64,000 nucleotides of DNA, from contig NZ_CP083239.1 in assembly GCF_022836935.1 (NCBI RefSeq), forward strand, positions 3,176,001 to 3,240,000, read 5' to 3'. The position numbers and the translations under genes are program-made. Positions 62,811 through 64,000 of the stretch are shown here, one piece after another. Within the stretch, counting starts at the first letter, position 1, and every line of letters begins with the position of its first letter. Under the pieces are notes generated by a model. That model saw only the letters and a program-made list of their open reading frames with translations. It had not been told where the DNA came from and ran no database searches. This DNA comes from Ancylobacter polymorphus. GTDB taxonomy: Bacteria > Pseudomonadota > Alphaproteobacteria > Rhizobiales > Xanthobacteraceae.

Positions 62811-64000
62811 ATGGCGACGGACATCCTGATCGTCGATGACGAAGCCGATATTCGCGGTCTGGTCGCGGGCATTCTGGAGGATGAGGGCTATGGCGCCCGC
62901 ACCGCCAAGGACAGCGACGAGGCGCTGGCCGCCATCGAGGCGCGCCGCCCGCATCTGGTCTTCCTCGACATCTGGCTGGAACGCTCGAAGCTCGATGGGC
63001 TGCAACTGCTGGAGCGCATCAAGAAGAGCCACCCGGACGTGCCGGTCGTGATGATTTCCGGCCACGGCACCATCGAGACGGCGGTGGCGGCGATCAAGCA
63101 GGGCGCCTACGACTTCATCGAGAAGCCGTTCAATTCCGACCGCCTGATCCTCGTCGCCGACCGGGCGCTGGAGACGCTGAGGCTCAAGCGCGAGGTGCGC
63201 GACCTCAAGCAGCGCACGGCGGTGACGCAGGCGCTGGTGGGCAAGTCCTCGGTGATGAACCAGCTGCGCCAGGGCATCGAGCGCGTGGCGCCGACCAATA
63301 GCCGCATCATGATCGTCGGCCCCTCCGGCTCCGGCAAGGAGCTGACCGCCCGCATGATCCACGCCGCCTCGCAGCGGGCGAACGGGCCGTTCGTCGTCAT
63401 CAACGCCGCCGCCATCACCCCGGAGCGGATGGAAGTCGAGTTGTTCGGTGTCGAGCTGGGCGAAGGGCAGGGCCGTCAGGTCGGCGCGCTGGAAGAGGCG
63501 CATGGCGGCACGCTGTTCATCGACGAAATCGCCGATATGCCGCGCGAGACCCAGAACCGCATCCTGCGGGTGCTGGTGGACCAGAACTTCCTGCGCGTCG
63601 GCGGCAATACCCGCGTTTCGGTGGATGTGCGCATCATCTCCTCCACCGCCCGCAATCTGGAAAAAGAGATCGCCGAAGGGCGCTTCCGCGAGGATCTCTA
63701 TCACCGGCTTGGCGTGGTGCCGGTGCGGGTGCCGCCGCTGGCGGAGCGGCGCGAGGACGTGCCGGAGCTGGTCGAATTCTTCCTCGACCAGATTTCGCAG
63801 TCCACCGGCCTGCCGCGCCGGCGTGTCGCCGACGACGCGCTCGCCGTGCTGCAGTCGCATGACTGGCCGGGCAATGTCCGCCAGCTGCGCAACAATATCG
63901 AACGCCTGCTCATCCTCGCCTCCGGCGAGGCGGATGCGCCCGTGACCGCCGACATGCTGCCGCCGGATGTCGGCGCGTTGGTGCCGAGCCTGCCGAGCGG
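62811..64000 (+). CDS. ntrX: Response regulator NtrX, 3' end cut by window
   Basis: The open frame of at least 396 residues runs off the window end. It has an N-terminal receiver domain (ILIVDDEADIRG; phospho-Asp in LVFLDIWLERS near residue 52; GAYDFIEKPFNSD). The AAA+ domain (about 140-380) follows, with Walker A GPSGSGKE and Walker B LFIDEIADMP. The GAFTGA loop of true sigma-54 activators is absent: the segment reads ELFGVELGEGQGRQVGALEEA, as in other alphaproteobacterial NtrX. The C-terminal helix-turn-helix (about 60 residues) must lie beyond the window. It is coupled to ntrY with a GAAGGAGAA ribosome site upstream. Confidence 0.95.
   Translation, partial: MATDILIVDDEADIRGLVAGILEDEGYGARTAKDSDEALAAIEARRPHLVFLDIWLERSKLDGLQLLERIKKSHPDVPVVMISGHGTIETAVAAIKQGAYDFIEKPFNSDRLILVADRALETLRLKREVRDLKQRTAVTQALVGKSSVMNQLRQGIERVAPTNSRIMIVGPSGSGKELTARMIHAASQRANGPFVVINAAAITPERMEVELFGVELGEGQGRQVGALEEAHGGTLFIDEIADMPRETQNRILRVLVDQNFLRVGGNTRVSVDVRIISSTARNLEKEIAEGRFREDLYHRLGVVPVRVPPLAERREDVPELVEFFLDQISQSTGLPRRRVADDALAVLQSHDWPGNVRQLRNNIERLLILASGEADAPVTADMLPPDVGALVPSLPS

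Overview
The window is a gene-dense, GC-rich stretch of an alphaproteobacterial chromosome. Gene content and order point to the Hyphomicrobiales (Rhizobiales). Supporting signs are the uppS-cdsA-rseP-bamA-lpxD-fabZ-lpxA-lpxI-lpxB run, the trp-moaC-moeA-lexA / comEC-gltX-gltA neighbourhood, eno-ftsB-pdhA-pdhB-pdhC-lpdA-lipA-coq10, the fused ispDF, and dusB-ntrB-ntrC-ntrY-ntrX. A Bradyrhizobium-type ndvB-ndvD-ndvC beta-glucan locus and separate trpE and trpG genes argue for the Xanthobacteraceae/Nitrobacteraceae side of the order rather than Rhizobiaceae. The family assignment is inference. No rRNA, tRNA, CRISPR array, insertion sequence or prophage was seen, and no gene-free stretch exceeds 300 bases.

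Layout. 1-10.6 kb (+): the end of frr, then envelope biogenesis: undecaprenyl-PP synthase, CDP-DAG synthase, site-2 protease RseP, BamA, and the lipid A genes lpxD-fabZ-lpxA-lpxI-lpxB, mostly overlapping or tightly spaced. dxr, often found between cdsA and rseP in this group, is absent here although ispDF lies at 56 kb. 10.6-13.7 kb (-): gltA and gltX. 13.8-16.1 kb (+): comEC. 16.1-26.0 kb (-): lexA, a GntR regulator, an HpxZ/AtzH-like protein, moeA, moaC, trpC, trpD, trpG, trpE and a PpiD-type folding factor. 26.2-30.3 kb (+): tpiA, secG, pyrG and a glyoxalase-like protein. 30.4-35.6 kb: the beta-(1,3)/(1,6)-glucan locus, with ndvB and ndvD on the minus strand and ndvC divergent. 35.6-37.0 kb (-): a small membrane protein and a DMT transporter. 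37.1-40.4 kb (+): glmU and glmS. 40.5-41.0 kb (-): queF. 41.1-51.1 kb (+): eno, ftsB, the pyruvate dehydrogenase operon with a small membrane protein inside it, a YeaQ-family protein, lipA and a COQ10/RatA protein. 51.1-54.8 kb (-): three sugar-transfer genes inserted in otherwise conserved synteny. 54.9-56.6 kb (-): cinA C-terminal type and ispDF. 56.8-64.0 kb (+): dusB and the two nitrogen-responsive two-component systems NtrBC and NtrYX; ntrX runs off the window.

How the genes work together. Several blocks serve the cell envelope: polyprenyl carrier (uppS), phospholipid precursor (cdsA), outer-membrane protein insertion (bamA, ppiD), lipid A (lpx), UDP-GlcNAc supply (glmS, glmU), periplasmic glucan (ndv) and surface glycan candidates (51-55 kb). 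Others cover central carbon flow (tpiA, eno, pdh, gltA), tryptophan and molybdopterin synthesis, SOS control and nitrogen control.

Most of the window is ordinary core genome. Items worth a second look are the ndvBDC locus, a glycosyltransferase/FkbM-like fusion in the inserted sugar-transfer island, the hpxZ-gntR pair inserted upstream of lexA, an exact LexA operator inside the lexA promoter, a perfect 18-bp palindrome before pdhA, and the missing dxr. I did not find convincing evidence of an entirely new system.
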